Positions 1 through 9,579 are shown, counted from the stretch's first letter. The stretch: DNA of 45,121 nt from Candidatus Omnitrophota bacterium (GCA_016201795.1 JACQCF010000002.1:1-45121), one strand, 5' to 3'. Notes: generated from the sequence alone by a model not told the origin. Numbers and translations: made by a program.

Positions 1-162
1 CGAGAGATTTGATTCATAGTTTTATGCCTCCATTAAAAATAGAATAATCGTTTCTTTGAGGGGAGGCAAGTTCAAAAATCAAAACTCTCTGTAAACACAG
101 AAGATAAGAAGATTAAAAGCTAAAAGTTTTGACAAAAAGTTAGATTAACATAGGAGGTTTGT
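1..162. other. Upstream non-coding stretch before the first gene
   Basis: No supportable gene or RNA is visible here. The frames entering from the left edge close within about 45 bases, so no truncated upstream gene can be argued. The stretch is AT-rich. A TTGACA hexamer occurs at 129-134, but no -10 box stands at a usable distance before the ATG at 163. The only clear signal is the strong Shine-Dalgarno sequence AGGAGG at 152-157, which belongs to the next gene. Confidence 0.5.
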
Positions 163-1074
163 ATGAAGAAGTTATTAGGCGTTTGTTTAGTTATGGTCAT
201 GACAACGGTAGCCTTTGCTAAAGATAAGGCTCAGGATGCTGTTCCAAATACGCAGGCTCAAGCACAGGCGGTGGTACCCAAAGCTGAGGTCTATAATTTT
301 GGCGATTACCGTTCCACCACCCTGGCGACGAAAGCCTGGGGCGCTCTGGATAAGAACGATATTGAGGCGGTTTTGGCGTACACCAACAAATGCATTGAAC
401 TCTATGCCGAGCAAGCCCGCAAAATGCAGGCGGATCTTAAAGATTATCCGACTGGAAAAAATGATGATATTTTCAAATATTGGGCTTTGAATGACGTAGC
501 GACCAGCTACTATATTCAAGGCGAAGCTTACCGCAAAGCCAATATGAAAGATGAAAGTAAAGAGGCTTTCAGTAAGCTGGTCAAAGATTATTCTTTCGGC
601 CAAACCTGGGATCCCAAGGGCTGGTTCTGGAAACCCGCCGAGGCGGCCAAAGAAAAATTAGCCATGGCTGAAGCCGGGGTTAATTTGGATTTTGGAGACT
701 ATACTTCCAGCCAACTGGTGCAAAAAGCCTGGGCGGCCCTGGCGGCCAATGATTTAAACGCGGTGGTCACTTATGTGAATAAAACCGTGGATCTTTATGC
801 CGCCAAAGCTAAAGAAATGCAGTCGTCTTTGAAGGAATATCCTTGGGAATCCAAAGAAAAAACTTTCAGCTACTGGGCGCTTAACGATGTCGGCACTGCC
901 CTGTTTATCCTGGGCGAAGCCTACCGTGGTGCCGGCAAAAAAGAGGATGCCGTACAAGCCTACAAGAAAGTCATCGACGATTACTTCTATGCTCAATGCT
1001 GGGATCCGCAGGGCTGGTTCTGGAAACCCGCCGAGGCCGCTCAGCAAAAATTGGGCGACATGGACAACGTTTAA
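163..1074 (+). CDS. Exported protein with two tandem TPR-like repeats
   Basis: This 303-residue protein is of unknown function. The ATG is fixed by AGGAGG 6 bases upstream. Residues 1-19 form a signal peptide (basic MKK, hydrophobic core, ending VAFA before KDKAQ). The mature part is an internal duplication: residues about 46-175 and 183-298 align along their length, each starting with FGDY, then an alanine-rich helix ending in KAWxAL, a WALNDV segment, and closing with WDPxGWFWKPAEAA. Helix content, the GEAYR stretches and the spacing suggest a tetratricopeptide-like scaffold in the periplasm. The repeats probably arose by duplication and have since diverged. It is followed 20 bases later by another exported protein, so the two may share a transcript. 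The TPR assignment is inferred from pattern only. Confidence 0.8.
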   Translation: MKKLLGVCLVMVMTTVAFAKDKAQDAVPNTQAQAQAVVPKAEVYNFGDYRSTTLATKAWGALDKNDIEAVLAYTNKCIELYAEQARKMQADLKDYPTGKNDDIFKYWALNDVATSYYIQGEAYRKANMKDESKEAFSKLVKDYSFGQTWDPKGWFWKPAEAAKEKLAMAEAGVNLDFGDYTSSQLVQKAWAALAANDLNAVVTYVNKTVDLYAAKAKEMQSSLKEYPWESKEKTFSYWALNDVGTALFILGEAYRGAGKKEDAVQAYKKVIDDYFYAQCWDPQGWFWKPAEAAQQKLGDMDNV

Positions 1075-1094
1075 ATTTTGTTAGGAATTGTTTT

Positions 1095-1697
1095 ATGAGA
1101 TTTATCTACTTGTTGGTGGCAGGAGTGTTTGTTTTTCCTCTTCTGGTTAAAGCTCAAACCAACCAAGCTAAACCTTTTCCCAAATTCATTGTTTACCAGG
1201 ATAAAAATTCTCCTAATCATTACATTCCTTCGGGTTATATGCCGACAGGTGAATGTATTAAAATGGATGATGGCTGGCAAAAGGATTGTCATGAGGGCAA
1301 AACCTGTATGAAGGTCGTCTACGATGTGACCTGTTCTGCTCAAAGCCGCCACTGGGCCGGGGTTTACTGGCTTCATCCGGCGGATAACTGGGGGGAACGT
1401 AAAGGCGGCTATAATTTAACCGGCGCTAAGAAGCTGGTTTTTTGGGCTAAAGGAGACAAGGGAACAGAACAGATTGCCGAATTTAAAGTCGGTGGGGTGG
1501 GGCTTAACCGCGAGTATCCGGATTCTGATACAGCCACCATCGGCCCGGTGATTCTCTCTGGCGACTGGCGCGAGTATTCCATCGACTTGCGGGATAAGGA
1601 TTTATCTTATATTAGCGGCGGTTTTGCCTGGGTGGCGACCGCGGACGTCAATTCCACCTCCTGTACTTTCTTCCTCGACGATATTCATTTTGAATAA
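1095..1697 (+). CDS. Exported jelly-roll, carbohydrate-binding-like protein
   Basis: This is a 200-residue secreted protein. An in-frame upstream extension reaches 996, inside the previous gene, but the ATG at 1095 begins a proper signal peptide (MRFIYLLVAGVFVFPLLVKAQ) and TTAGGA lies 8 bases before it, so I choose 1095. The mature part has four clustered cysteines (GECIK, KDCHEG, KTCMK, VTCSA), a WAGVYW segment, then NLTGAKKLVFWAKG and a closing CTFFLDDIHFE. Alternating beta strands ending in a DDI(R/H)FE strand are typical of galactose-binding-like or CBM11/CIA30-like sandwich domains that bind glycans. No catalytic motif is visible. The fold is suggested by motif resemblance only. It may be co-transcribed with the preceding repeat protein. 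Confidence 0.75.
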   Translation: MRFIYLLVAGVFVFPLLVKAQTNQAKPFPKFIVYQDKNSPNHYIPSGYMPTGECIKMDDGWQKDCHEGKTCMKVVYDVTCSAQSRHWAGVYWLHPADNWGERKGGYNLTGAKKLVFWAKGDKGTEQIAEFKVGGVGLNREYPDSDTATIGPVILSGDWREYSIDLRDKDLSYISGGFAWVATADVNSTSCTFFLDDIHFE

Positions 1698-1720
1698 AGC
1701 CAAAAAAATAAGAAATTTCC

Positions 1721-1749
1721 TTGTGTTGATTGGATACGTTTGTTATAGT
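1721..1749 (+). promoter_or_regulatory. Candidate sigma70-type promoter for the coiled-coil/LacI pair
   Basis: TTGTGT at 1721-1726 and TATAGT at 1744-1749 are separated by 17 bases. They lie in the 83-base AT-rich gap before the gene starting at 1781, which has AGGAGG at 1771-1776. The -35 box is a weak match. Confidence 0.4.
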
Positions 1750-1780
1750 TTGAATATCTAAGTTTTTTTCAGGAGGTTTT

Positions 1781-3085
1781 ATGTCCAAGGCTATTCAGGG
1801 CGGTATTGTCATTTTGGCTATTCTGTTGGTTATGTCCGTCGGGATCGCTGTTTTCGCGCTGTATCAAAAGAAGAATTTAGAGAATCAAAATCAAAATCTG
1901 CAGAGCCAGCTTGCCGATGCTGACAATAAACAAAAAGAAGCCTTTGCCAAACTTCAAAAACTCCAGCAGGACACCAACAATCTTACTTTGCAGTTAAATG
2001 ACAAAGACAAAGCAAAAGATCAGCTTCAAAGCTCTTATGATGAACTGAAGCATAAAGCGGATGAATTATCCGGTCAAATAGATGCCGCTCATCGCGAACG
2101 CGATGATTGGAAAGGCCGTGTGGAAACGATTCGCAAGGAGCGCGATGAGCTGATGACTAAATTGCAGAATCTTCCTGAGAAGATCGTTTACAAAGAAAAA
2201 GAACCGGAAGCTCCTTCGGCTTTGGCGTCAGGGGCTCCATCCGCTGGTACTCCTGAGGGAGATGATTATTGGGCCAGGGTTCTCAAAGATAAAGCCGCTT
2301 TGGAAGTTCAGTTGGATAAAGCCAAAGCAGAGTTAGATAAAAACGCTTTGCAGGTGGCGGATTTGAGAAAACAAAATTCCGATTTACAGATGGGAATCAA
2401 CGATTTGACCAATAACAAACAAGACATTGAACGCCGCCTGACTAATGAGAAACAGGAAATCGAGGTTAATTTAGAACGTAAAGTTAAAGAGGGCGAAGAT
2501 TTAGCCAATAATTTGTCCGTGGAAGTCGCTCATGCCCGTGTGGATCAAAAATCCGCCAATGATTTTGTTGATAAAGTCAAAGAGGATAATGCTCAATTGC
2601 AGTCGCAGGTCAAGCAGTTGACATCGACTAAGATTGCCCTGGAGAAATCAGTGGCGCGCTTGACCGCAGAGAAAGAAAATATATCCAAGAAGCTGGCGCA
2701 AAACGAAGGTGTCATTCAAGACCGCATCAATGAAATCTGGCAGATCAAACAAACCCTGGATCAAAAAATTTCTCAAATGAACGAAGCCAAGGCCAATAAT
2801 CAGGAAGTGGAGCTGCCTCCCATTGTTGTCAGTGCTTCCAGTGGCGGTGGTCCATCCAATGTTCAGAGCCAGCCGCATAAGATTATCAGCATCAATGATC
2901 AGAATAACTTCGTGATTACTGACTGGGGCGAATCTCAGGGCAGTACCATCGGCCGTATTCTCAAGGCGTATCGCGACGATCAAGAAATCGCCACTCTTGA
3001 GGTGATTCAGGTACGTCGTGATATTTCTGCCGCGGATATCAAGGATCATAAGGTTCAATTGCAAGTTGGCGATCAGGTTCGATGA
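1781..3085 (+). CDS. Membrane-anchored long coiled-coil protein
   Basis: This 434-residue protein has no recognised family. A single hydrophobic helix at residues 7-28 anchors it in the inner membrane, with no cleavage site evident. Residues about 32-340 are almost continuous heptad-rich coiled coil (many Lys, Gln, Asp, Glu and Leu), broken at about 135-165 by a Pro/Ala/Gly-rich hinge. The last 90 residues are different: a Ser/Gly linker, then a compact beta-rich domain containing NFVITDWGESQGSTIGRIL and ending LQVGDQVR. Such proteins often act as envelope spacers or scaffolds; the role here is inferred. AGGAGG 4 bases before the ATG fixes the start. The stop overlaps the start of the LacI-type gene (ATGA at 3082-3085), so the two are translationally coupled. 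Confidence 0.8.
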   Translation: MSKAIQGGIVILAILLVMSVGIAVFALYQKKNLENQNQNLQSQLADADNKQKEAFAKLQKLQQDTNNLTLQLNDKDKAKDQLQSSYDELKHKADELSGQIDAAHRERDDWKGRVETIRKERDELMTKLQNLPEKIVYKEKEPEAPSALASGAPSAGTPEGDDYWARVLKDKAALEVQLDKAKAELDKNALQVADLRKQNSDLQMGINDLTNNKQDIERRLTNEKQEIEVNLERKVKEGEDLANNLSVEVAHARVDQKSANDFVDKVKEDNAQLQSQVKQLTSTKIALEKSVARLTAEKENISKKLAQNEGVIQDRINEIWQIKQTLDQKISQMNEAKANNQEVELPPIVVSASSGGGPSNVQSQPHKIISINDQNNFVITDWGESQGSTIGRILKAYRDDQEIATLEVIQVRRDISAADIKDHKVQLQVGDQVR

Positions 3086-4092
3086 GATCTTCCAAAAAAG
3101 TCAGCATTACCGACGTGGCCAAAATGGCCAACGTTTCTATCACCACCGTCTCCCGTGTTATCAATAAAGTTCCCACGGTTAATAAAGAAATTGCCGCTAG
3201 AGTGGAAGAGGTGATTGTGGCGCTCAAGTTCCGCCCTAATCCCACGGCCCAGCATTTGGCCAAGGGCGGTAGCGGTACGGCGCTGGGCTTTGTCATTCCG
3301 GGATTCCCTGGTATTTTTCATTCGTTTTACGCGGTGGAATTGATACGCGGCATCGGCCACGGCTGCGAAATCATGCATTTGGATTTAATTTTTCATATTA
3401 CCGATGGAAAAAATCCCTTACGTTCAACGTACGCCGGCGGTCTTATTTTCGCGGATATTATTGAAAATCGTTCCCAGGTGGAAGACGCTTTAAGCGACGG
3501 CACGCCGTGTCTGGTCATTAACCACGTGGTCAAAGACCTGGAAGTGAGCTATATCGCCGTCGACAACGTCAAGGGCGGAACGATAGCTGCAGAATATTTA
3601 ATGAACTTAGGCCATAAACACATTGCCACCGTTACCGGCAATATGCAAACTCAGGCCGGTATGGATCGGTTTGAAGGATTTCAAAAGACTTTGACGAAAA
3701 AGGGCATTGAATTTGAGCAGGAGTATTTTTATAAAGGGGATTATTCCCGGCGTTCGGCCAGGGAAGCGGCCCAGCATTTTTTTTCTTTGGACCATCCGCC
3801 GACGGCCATTTTTGCCGCCAGCGATGATATGGCTTTGGAGATCATTGCCGTGGCTCATGAAAACGGCATTAAAGTACCGGAGGATATTTCCGTCATCGGA
3901 TTTGACGATAACCCCGCTGGTCTTTTCGGTTCCGTGTCTTTGACGACGATCAAACAGCCGCTGTTTGCCATGGGCGAAGAAGCGGTTAAAATCCTTCATG
4001 ATATCATGCAGGACAAACAAACCGGTTTGATCCGTAAAGTGTTAGACCCTCAGTTAATCATCCGCGAATCCTGTGCCCCGCCGTCTTTATAA
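3082..4092 (+). CDS. LacI/GalR-family transcriptional regulator
   Basis: The 336-residue protein carries the LacI-type N-terminal helix-turn-helix (residues 8-30, SITDVAKMANVSITTVSRVI) and the hinge helix region up to about 62. A periplasmic-binding-protein-like effector domain fills the rest. Family landmarks there include IAVDNVKGGTIAAEYLMNLG, a TAIFAASDDMALEI stretch and DISVIGFDDNP. Length matches the family (330-345). Members usually repress sugar genes and respond to a sugar or nucleoside; the ligand cannot be told. It starts by an ATGA overlap inside the stop of the coiled-coil gene, which is an unusual partner for such a regulator. No clear LacI-type palindromic operator was found nearby. 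Confidence 0.93.
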   Translation: MRSSKKVSITDVAKMANVSITTVSRVINKVPTVNKEIAARVEEVIVALKFRPNPTAQHLAKGGSGTALGFVIPGFPGIFHSFYAVELIRGIGHGCEIMHLDLIFHITDGKNPLRSTYAGGLIFADIIENRSQVEDALSDGTPCLVINHVVKDLEVSYIAVDNVKGGTIAAEYLMNLGHKHIATVTGNMQTQAGMDRFEGFQKTLTKKGIEFEQEYFYKGDYSRRSAREAAQHFFSLDHPPTAIFAASDDMALEIIAVAHENGIKVPEDISVIGFDDNPAGLFGSVSLTTIKQPLFAMGEEAVKILHDIMQDKQTGLIRKVLDPQLIIRESCAPPSL

Positions 4093-4096
4093 TGAT

Positions 4097-4125
4097 TTGA
4101 CAATCCGACGATTTCGAGGTAAATT
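4097..4125 (+). promoter_or_regulatory. Candidate promoter giving a near-leaderless mnmG mRNA
   Basis: TTGACA at 4097-4102 and TAAATT at 4120-4125 are exactly 17 bases apart. A start site about 7 bases downstream would fall around 4132, only about 3 bases before the mnmG ATG at 4135. GAGGT at 4116-4120 is too far upstream for a standard ribosome site. Confidence 0.45.
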
Positions 4126-4134
4126 TTATCTTCT

Positions 4135-6012
4135 ATGAGTTCTTCTTATTTTGATTGTATTGTGGTAGGTGGCGGACACGCTGGTATTGAGGCGGCCTTA
4201 GCCAGCGCTCGTATGGGCCTCAAGACGCTCATGGTGACTTTGTCTTTTGACACCGTCGGCCAGATGAGTTGTAATCCAGCCATCGGCGGAGTAGGCAAAG
4301 GACAGCTGGTCAAAGAAATTGATGCTTTAGGCGGCGAAATGGGTCTGGCCGCTGACCGCACGGGTATTCAATTCAGGCAGCTCAATGCCTCTAAAGGCCA
4401 GGCGGTTCGATCCTCTCGCTGCCAAAGCGACCGCAGACAATATAAGTTGTATATGCAAAAGGTGGTGCGCACCCAGCCAAATCTATTCGTTAAAGAAGAT
4501 AAAATGCGTGAAATGATCGTCGAGGCGGGATGCATCACAGGCATTAAAACTGCTGACGGTGGCACCATCACCACCCGTGCTCTGATTATCACCACCGGGA
4601 CATTTTTAAATGGCCGTATTCATGTGGGGACTCAGATTACCGCCGGCGGCCGTATCGGCGAGCCGGCGTCCCATCGTCTGGCGGATTCGATTCGTGATTT
4701 AGGTTTTGCGGTGCGTATGTTTAAGACCGGAACGCCTCCGCGTTTGGATGGGCGCACCATTGATTTTACGAATTTAGAGCGTCAGGATTCTGATCATCCG
4801 CCGGTGCCATTTTCATTTCGTACGCCTTTTATTCCTAAACAGCAGAAACTTTTGCCGTGCCATCTCACACACACAAGCCAAAAGACACATGACATTATCC
4901 GGGCCAATTTTCATCTCTCACCGATGTATTCGGGGCAGATTCAGGCCACCGGTGTGCGTTATTGTCCCTCCATCGAGGATAAATTAAAAAAATTCGCCGA
5001 TAAAGAAACTCATCATGTCTTTTTGGAACCGGAAGGGCTAGATACGTTTGAGTATTATCCGAATGGCATTTCCACTGGTTTGCCCGCCCATGTTCAGGAG
5101 GCGATGGTGCATTCTATCCCGGGTTTAGAAAAAGCGGTGATTGTCCGTTACGGTTATTCCATTGAGCACGGCGTCATTGACGCCACCGACTTAAAGCCGA
5201 CACTGGAGACTAAAAAAATCCAGGGACTTTTTATGGCCGGGCAAATCAACGGCACCACCGGCTATGAAGAAGCCGGCGCCCAGGGGCTGGTGGCCGGCAT
5301 TAACGCGGGCTTGTTTGTCAAAAACAAAGAACCGTTTGTTTTAGGCCGGCAGTCCTACATGGGTGTTCTCATCGATGATTTAGTCACCAAAGGCACCGAA
5401 GAGCCTTACCGGATGTTCACCTCGCGCGTGGAGTACCGCTTGATTGTGCGCGAAGACAACGCGGATAAACGTTTATCAGCGTACGGACATAAACTTGGAT
5501 TATTGTCGCAAGCCAATTACGCAGCGGTTGTTTGTAAATATGAGATGATCGATAGAGAAATCGAACATTTACGCCAGACCAAGGTTAATCCCGGCACGCC
5601 GCTGGATAAGATTTTACAAGAAAATAATTCCAGCCCCCTGCGCCAGCCGACATCCTTGTATGAACTTCTCAAAAGGCCGCAGGTGAGCTATAAAATGATT
5701 TCTTCTTTCGATGGTACTTTAAAAGATCATGGGCCGCAGGTGATTGCCCAGGTGGAATATGAAATCAAGTATGAAGGTTTTATCAGCCGCCAGAATAAAG
5801 ATGTGGAGAAATTCAAACATATTGAGCATATCCGCATTCCAGCAGGGATGAATTTTGATCAAATCCCGGGACTTTCCAAAGAAATTAGGGAAAAATTAAA
5901 ACGTTTTTCGCCGATGACCTTGGGACAGGCCAACCGCATCTCCGGGATGACGCCGGCGGCAATCACATTAATGATGGTGTATTTGAAAAAACTAAAGGAG
6001 GCAGTTCAATGA
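4135..6012 (+). CDS. mnmG: tRNA U34 carboxymethylaminomethyl synthase subunit MnmG (GidA)
   Basis: MnmG, with MnmE, installs the carboxymethylaminomethyl group on uridine 34 of certain tRNAs, using FAD and methylene-tetrahydrofolate in the cytoplasm. The 625-residue length is standard. Visible landmarks are the FAD-binding GGGHAG at residues 12-17, [13 protein letters not shown] shortly after, [34 protein letters not shown] near residue 370 and the C-terminal helical tRNA-binding part ending in [13 protein letters not shown]. MnmE is not in the window. The stop overlaps the cysK start by 4 bases (ATGA at 6009-6012), so both are made from one message. Functional identification is secure. Confidence 0.97.
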   Translation: MSSSYFDCIVVGGGHAGIEAALASARMGLKTLMVTLSFDTVGQMSCNPAIGGVGKGQLVKEIDALGGEMGLAADRTGIQFRQLNASKGQAVRSSRCQSDRRQYKLYMQKVVRTQPNLFVKEDKMREMIVEAGCITGIKTADGGTITTRALIITTGTFLNGRIHVGTQITAGGRIGEPASHRLADSIRDLGFAVRMFKTGTPPRLDGRTIDFTNLERQDSDHPPVPFSFRTPFIPKQQKLLPCHLTHTSQKTHDIIRANFHLSPMYSGQIQATGVRYCPSIEDKLKKFADKETHHVFLEPEGLDTFEYYPNGISTGLPAHVQEAMVHSIPGLEKAVIVRYGYSIEHGVIDATDLKPTLETKKIQGLFMAGQINGTTGYEEAGAQGLVAGINAGLFVKNKEPFVLGRQSYMGVLIDDLVTKGTEEPYRMFTSRVEYRLIVREDNADKRLSAYGHKLGLLSQANYAAVVCKYEMIDREIEHLRQTKVNPGTPLDKILQENNSSPLRQPTSLYELLKRPQVSYKMISSFDGTLKDHGPQVIAQVEYEIKYEGFISRQNKDVEKFKHIEHIRIPAGMNFDQIPGLSKEIREKLKRFSPMTLGQANRISGMTPAAITLMMVYLKKLKEAVQ

Positions 6013-6941
6013 AAATCGCCAATGACATCACAGAGTTGATCGGCAATACGCCGTTGGTCAGAATCAACAAGGTCACCAAAGATTGCCACGCCACGATTGT
6101 GGGCAAATTGGAATTTTATAATCCGCTTGGGAGCGTTAAAGACCGTATCGGTTTTAACATGATCAGAGCCGCCGAGAAAGCCGGCAAAATCAAGAAAGAC
6201 ACCGTCATTATCGAGCCGACCTCCGGCAACACCGGCATTTCTCTGGCTTTCGTTTGCGCGGTGAAAGGTTATAAACTGCTTTTGACTATGCCTGAGACCA
6301 TGTCTCTGGAACGTCGCGTCCTTTTAAAAGCTCTGGGATCGGAGTTGATTTTAACACCGGGCCCAGAAGGGATGAAGGGAGCCATCAAAAAGGCCAAAGA
6401 ATTAGCTGATTCTGATCCTAAATATTTTATGCCCCAGCAATTCGATAATCCGGCCAATCCGGAAATTCACCGTCTGACCACCGCCGAGGAAATTTGGCGC
6501 GATACCGACGGCAAAGTGGATATTCTCATTTCCGGTATCGGTACCGGCGGGACGCTCACAGGTGTAGCTCAAGTGATTAAACCGCGTAAGCCGTCGTTTA
6601 AAGCCATTGCGGTGGAACCTAAAGGTTCTCCAGTGCTCTCCGGCGGACAGCCAGGCCCGCATAAAATTCAGGGCATTGGTGCCGGCTTTGTGCCAAGCAT
6701 TCTGGACACCAAACTCATCAATGAAGTTGTCCAGGTGGATAATGACGAGGCTTTTGCCATGGCCAAACGTTTGATCCGTGAGGAAGGAATTCTCTGCGGT
6801 ATTTCCTCGGGAGCGGCGGTGCACGCAGCCATTCAAGTAGGCAAACGTCCGGAGAACAAGGGCAAATTGATTGTGGCCATTATCCCCTCCACCGGCGAGC
6901 GCTACTTGTCCACCGATTTGTTTGCTGAATATAGAAGTTAA
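6009..6941 (+). CDS. cysK: Cysteine synthase A (O-acetylserine sulfhydrylase)
   Basis: This PLP enzyme makes cysteine from O-acetylserine and sulfide in the cytoplasm. The protein is 310 residues, the normal size. It opens with [13 protein letters not shown], places the PLP lysine at residue 44 in [11 protein letters not shown], and has the substrate loop PTSGNTGI, the phosphate loop [10 protein letters not shown], and the late [11 protein letters not shown] segment. It overlaps mnmG by four bases and has GGAGG just upstream inside that gene. It runs convergently into the thiazole operon. Cysteine is also the sulfur source for thiazole assembly, so a functional link with thiSGHF is plausible, though the two are on opposite strands. 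Confidence 0.96.
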   Translation: MKIANDITELIGNTPLVRINKVTKDCHATIVGKLEFYNPLGSVKDRIGFNMIRAAEKAGKIKKDTVIIEPTSGNTGISLAFVCAVKGYKLLLTMPETMSLERRVLLKALGSELILTPGPEGMKGAIKKAKELADSDPKYFMPQQFDNPANPEIHRLTTAEEIWRDTDGKVDILISGIGTGGTLTGVAQVIKPRKPSFKAIAVEPKGSPVLSGGQPGPHKIQGIGAGFVPSILDTKLINEVVQVDNDEAFAMAKRLIREEGILCGISSGAAVHAAIQVGKRPENKGKLIVAIIPSTGERYLSTDLFAEYRS

Positions 6942-6952
6942 TGGTTCGACTC

Positions 6953-6990
6953 ATTTCACTCGCTCACCATCCTGAACGGAGTCGAAGGAT
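6953..6990. repeat. Dispersed palindromic repeat supplying the thiF stop codon
   Basis: The stretch around 6966-6988 (CATCCTGAACGGAGTCGAAG core) matches by memory a widespread short bacterial intergenic repeat. It lies between the convergent cysK and thiF genes, and on the minus strand it encodes the last 11-12 residues of ThiF (TNPSTPFRMVSE) and its stop codon. Confidence 0.6.
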
Positions 6991-7597
6991 TGGTAAGACC
7001 AAGAGTAAGATCGAGAACAATTTCCGCCATCATGGCGGCGCACTGGGTAACGCGGGGCGCCATGGGGGGATGGCCCTGGCGGGTATCCGTGCTGCGGTCC
7101 CCACAGATATAAACATTACCCACTTTTTTGACGATCATGGGCTGTTTTTCAAGAAGACCTGCCATACCAATACCGCTGATAACCACAGGGAAACGTGGGG
7201 CATAATACTGCACAAACCGGTGCTTCCAATCCGTCACGTCAAAACCTTCCACGATAAAATCAAACCCTTTAAAGAATTGACCGGCGTTGCTTTCATTCCA
7301 TTGGGTTTGGTGGATGATGATATGAGCATCAGGATTAATGTCTAAGAGTCGTTTTTTGGTGACTTCGACTTTAGAGAGGCCAACCTCGTTGGCAAAGTAT
7401 TGCTGGCGGTTTAAATTCGAGGGGTCAATGACGTCCTGGTCGATGATTTCCAGATGTTTAAAACCAGAGCGCACCAACATCATGGCGCAGTTAGAGCCCA
7501 AACCGCCGGCCCCGCCGATACCGATTTTTTTGGATTGAATGGTTTGCAGTTGTTCGGGTTTTAAATAGCGCAGTAAACCTTGTTCAAAAATGTTCAT
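6956..7597 (-). CDS. thiF: ThiS adenylyltransferase ThiF
   Basis: ThiF activates the C-terminal glycine of the sulfur carrier ThiS with ATP so that it can be thiocarboxylated for thiazole synthesis. The 213-residue protein is of the short ThiF type. It has the nucleotide-binding motif GIGGAGGLGSN (residues 26-36), the EIIDQDVIDPSNLNRQQ segment typical of E1-like enzymes and a late CAAMMAE. It lacks the Cys pairs for zinc found in MoeB-like relatives. The ATG overlaps the thiH stop (ATGA at 7597-7594), so it is the last gene of the operon. Its final 11-12 residues come from a dispersed repeat, which suggests the original end was replaced or extended. Confidence 0.92.
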   Translation of the reverse strand: MNIFEQGLLRYLKPEQLQTIQSKKIGIGGAGGLGSNCAMMLVRSGFKHLEIIDQDVIDPSNLNRQQYFANEVGLSKVEVTKKRLLDINPDAHIIIHQTQWNESNAGQFFKGFDFIVEGFDVTDWKHRFVQYYAPRFPVVISGIGMAGLLEKQPMIVKKVGNVYICGDRSTDTRQGHPPMAPRVTQCAAMMAEIVLDLTLGLTNPSTPFRMVSE

Positions 7598-8613
7598 ACG
7601 TTATTTTCAATCCGGCGCCAGTCGGTGAAGACAGGATCGAAGTTTTTGGATTTGAGCACATGGATGATTTCGGCAACGGAACGCTCGTCCTTGATATCAA
7701 ACTGAGGGTCCTGGGCTTCTTCGGGCAGTAGGGCATAACCACCGACGGAGGTGTTGGATCCGGCGGACATGCGGGTGACGGCGATTTCCAGTAAGTGATC
7801 GCGCAATTTCGGCTCTTCACGGGTGGACAGATTAATCCCCACCCGCGGAAAAAGAATGCGGGTCAAGGCAATGATTTTAGTCAGGACCATATCATCGACG
7901 TCACAGTGCATAAATTCCTGGGATTTGATGGGACGCAGACGAGGGAACGAGACGCTGTACTCTACCCCCGGATAAGATTTTTCCATCTGAGCCAAATGTT
8001 CATAAAGCTCAAACAAATCAGTAACCGGATCGCTAAGCCCCAAGAGGATTCCTAAGGCAATGTGTCTCATTCCGGCCTGGGCCGCGCGGCGCGGTGTATC
8101 CCGACGGAAATCATAATCTTTTTTGTAGCCAGAGAGATGAACCTGGGCATAACGGGTGCGGTCATAGGTTTCCTGATAGACGGTAATGCCATCCACCCCC
8201 GCGGCAAACAGTTCTTTGTATTCTTCAACCCTCATGGGATGGACTTCTAAAGCGATGCCCTGGAAATATTGCGCCGCCGCCTGGGCCGCTTCTTTTAAAT
8301 ATTTAACCGGCGTGTGTTGATACGATTCGCCCGTGAGCATGAGGATGTTGCGGATGCCTTGAGCATGGATCACTTGCATTTCCCGATGGTACTGGTCATC
8401 TGAAAGTTTGATACGTTTGATTTTATTAAGCGCATGAAAACCGCAATACGTGCAGTGGCTGCTGCAATAGTTTGATAAATAAAGGGGAGCGTAGAGGCTG
8501 ATGGCCCGGCCAAAATATTGCCTGGTCACAAAAGATGCCTCTTGAGCCAGTTCCTCGAGGCTTTCGGGTCGTTGATCACTTAAGATGTCATTAATTTTTT
8601 GCAGGGATATCAT
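7594..8613 (-). CDS. thiH: 2-iminoacetate synthase ThiH (radical SAM)
   Basis: ThiH cleaves tyrosine to dehydroglycine (2-iminoacetate) and p-cresol, feeding the thiazole synthase ThiG under anaerobic-type metabolism. The radical SAM cluster motif CxxxCxxC is at residues 50-57 ([12 protein letters not shown]). The middle carries [17 protein letters not shown] and [13 protein letters not shown], all ThiH-like. I choose the ATG at 8613 (339 residues), which has AGGA 8 bases before it, over an in-frame TTG at 8649. It overlaps the end of thiG by 23 bases and the start of thiF by 4. Use of ThiH instead of the oxygen-dependent ThiO suggests an anaerobic or low-oxygen lifestyle. Confidence 0.95.
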   Translation of the reverse strand: MISLQKINDILSDQRPESLEELAQEASFVTRQYFGRAISLYAPLYLSNYCSSHCTYCGFHALNKIKRIKLSDDQYHREMQVIHAQGIRNILMLTGESYQHTPVKYLKEAAQAAAQYFQGIALEVHPMRVEEYKELFAAGVDGITVYQETYDRTRYAQVHLSGYKKDYDFRRDTPRRAAQAGMRHIALGILLGLSDPVTDLFELYEHLAQMEKSYPGVEYSVSFPRLRPIKSQEFMHCDVDDMVLTKIIALTRILFPRVGINLSTREEPKLRDHLLEIAVTRMSAGSNTSVGGYALLPEEAQDPQFDIKDERSVAEIIHVLKSKNFDPVFTDWRRIENNV

Positions 8614-9379
8614 ACAAAAATCCTGTGAGCGGGGAAGAGGCGCTGGCAACCGTACGTTGGGTGGGCAGCTGGCTTAAATACGCCATATGTCCGGCCTCGA
8701 TGGCTTGCGCGAAGGCTTTGGCTAATAGCGCCGGATCTCCGGCGGTGGCGACCGCGGTATTGGCTAATACCGCGTCAGCGCCCAACTCCATGGCCTCGGC
8801 CGCTTGCGAGGGCGCGCCGATGCCGGCATCGACGATGATAGGTAAATCAATTTCATCAATAAGGATTTTTATAAACTCGCGTGTTTTCAGGCCTTGATTG
8901 CTGCCGATCAAAGAACCCAGAGGCATGACGGTCGCCGCTCCCGCCTTGACCAGGGCGCGTGCCGTATAAAGGTCGGGGTACATATAAGGCAGCACCACAA
9001 AACCTTCCGCCGCTAAAATTTCCGTGGCTTTAATGGTTTCGACATTATCCGGCAGAAGATACTTGCTGTCATTAATGACTTCAATTTTGATCCAGTTGCC
9101 GCAGCCGGAGGCTTTGGCCAGACGCGCGATGCGCACCGCTTCCTGAGCGTTGCGCGCACCGGAGGTATTGGTCACCAGGGTAACGCCTGGTGGGATGTGC
9201 TCCAGGATATTTTCCTGGTGCCGCTCAATGTCGATACGCCGCAGGGCGACCGTCACCAGTTGTGTGCCGCATGCCGTGATAGCCTCGGCCATTTCTTTTT
9301 TATTTTTGAATTTTCCTGTGCCCAAAAAGAAACGGCTTTTGAATTCTTTACCGGCGATGATTAAAGGAGAGTTCGTCAT
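8591..9379 (-). CDS. thiG: Thiazole synthase ThiG
   Basis: ThiG condenses deoxyxylulose phosphate, iminoacetate and the ThiS thiocarboxylate to the thiazole phosphate moiety of thiamine. The 262-residue TIM barrel has the Schiff-base lysine at residue 98 (NWIKIEV), the opening [12 protein letters not shown], the phosphate-binding [20 protein letters not shown] and [13 protein letters not shown]. Its ATG shares one base with the thiS stop (TAATG), so the two are coupled. All landmarks are intact. Confidence 0.96.
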   Translation of the reverse strand: MTNSPLIIAGKEFKSRFFLGTGKFKNKKEMAEAITACGTQLVTVALRRIDIERHQENILEHIPPGVTLVTNTSGARNAQEAVRIARLAKASGCGNWIKIEVINDSKYLLPDNVETIKATEILAAEGFVVLPYMYPDLYTARALVKAGAATVMPLGSLIGSNQGLKTREFIKILIDEIDLPIIVDAGIGAPSQAAEAMELGADAVLANTAVATAGDPALLAKAFAQAIEAGHMAYLSQLPTQRTVASASSPLTGFLYDIPAKN

Positions 9380-9579
9380 TAACCGCCTCCGACAAAGGCC
9401 ACCAGCTCAATATGATCGCCTTCGCTGACGGTGGTGTTATTCCAATCATGAGAAGGAACGATGCGGCCGTTGACTTCGGTAATGACATGTTTGGATTGTT
9501 GGCAAAATTGCGCCACAATGTCCGATACATAAGAACTGCCCGTTAATTCTTTGATGGTCCCGTTAATCGTAACTTTCAT
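9379..9579 (-). CDS. thiS: Sulfur carrier protein ThiS
   Basis: ThiS is the small ubiquitin-like protein that carries sulfur as a C-terminal thiocarboxylate for thiazole formation. The 66-residue protein ends in FVGGG; the family needs a terminal Gly-Gly. Other landmarks are the [10 protein letters not shown] strand and the [12 protein letters not shown] end. AGGAG lies 8 bases before the ATG at 9579. It is the first gene of the thiSGHF operon. The extra third glycine is slightly unusual but still leaves a GG end for ThiF to adenylate. Confidence 0.93.
   Translation of the reverse strand: MKVTINGTIKELTGSSYVSDIVAQFCQQSKHVITEVNGRIVPSHDWNNTTVSEGDHIELVAFVGGG

Noticed and set aside
129-134. TTGACA as a -35 box for the first gene
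   Set aside because: The 17-base position downstream falls on the AGGAGG ribosome site, with no -10 sequence.
6941-7345. 134-codon plus-strand frame opposite thiF
   Set aside because: Its translation is low in structure and rich in His/Arg, and thiF is secure in the coupled operon on the other strand.
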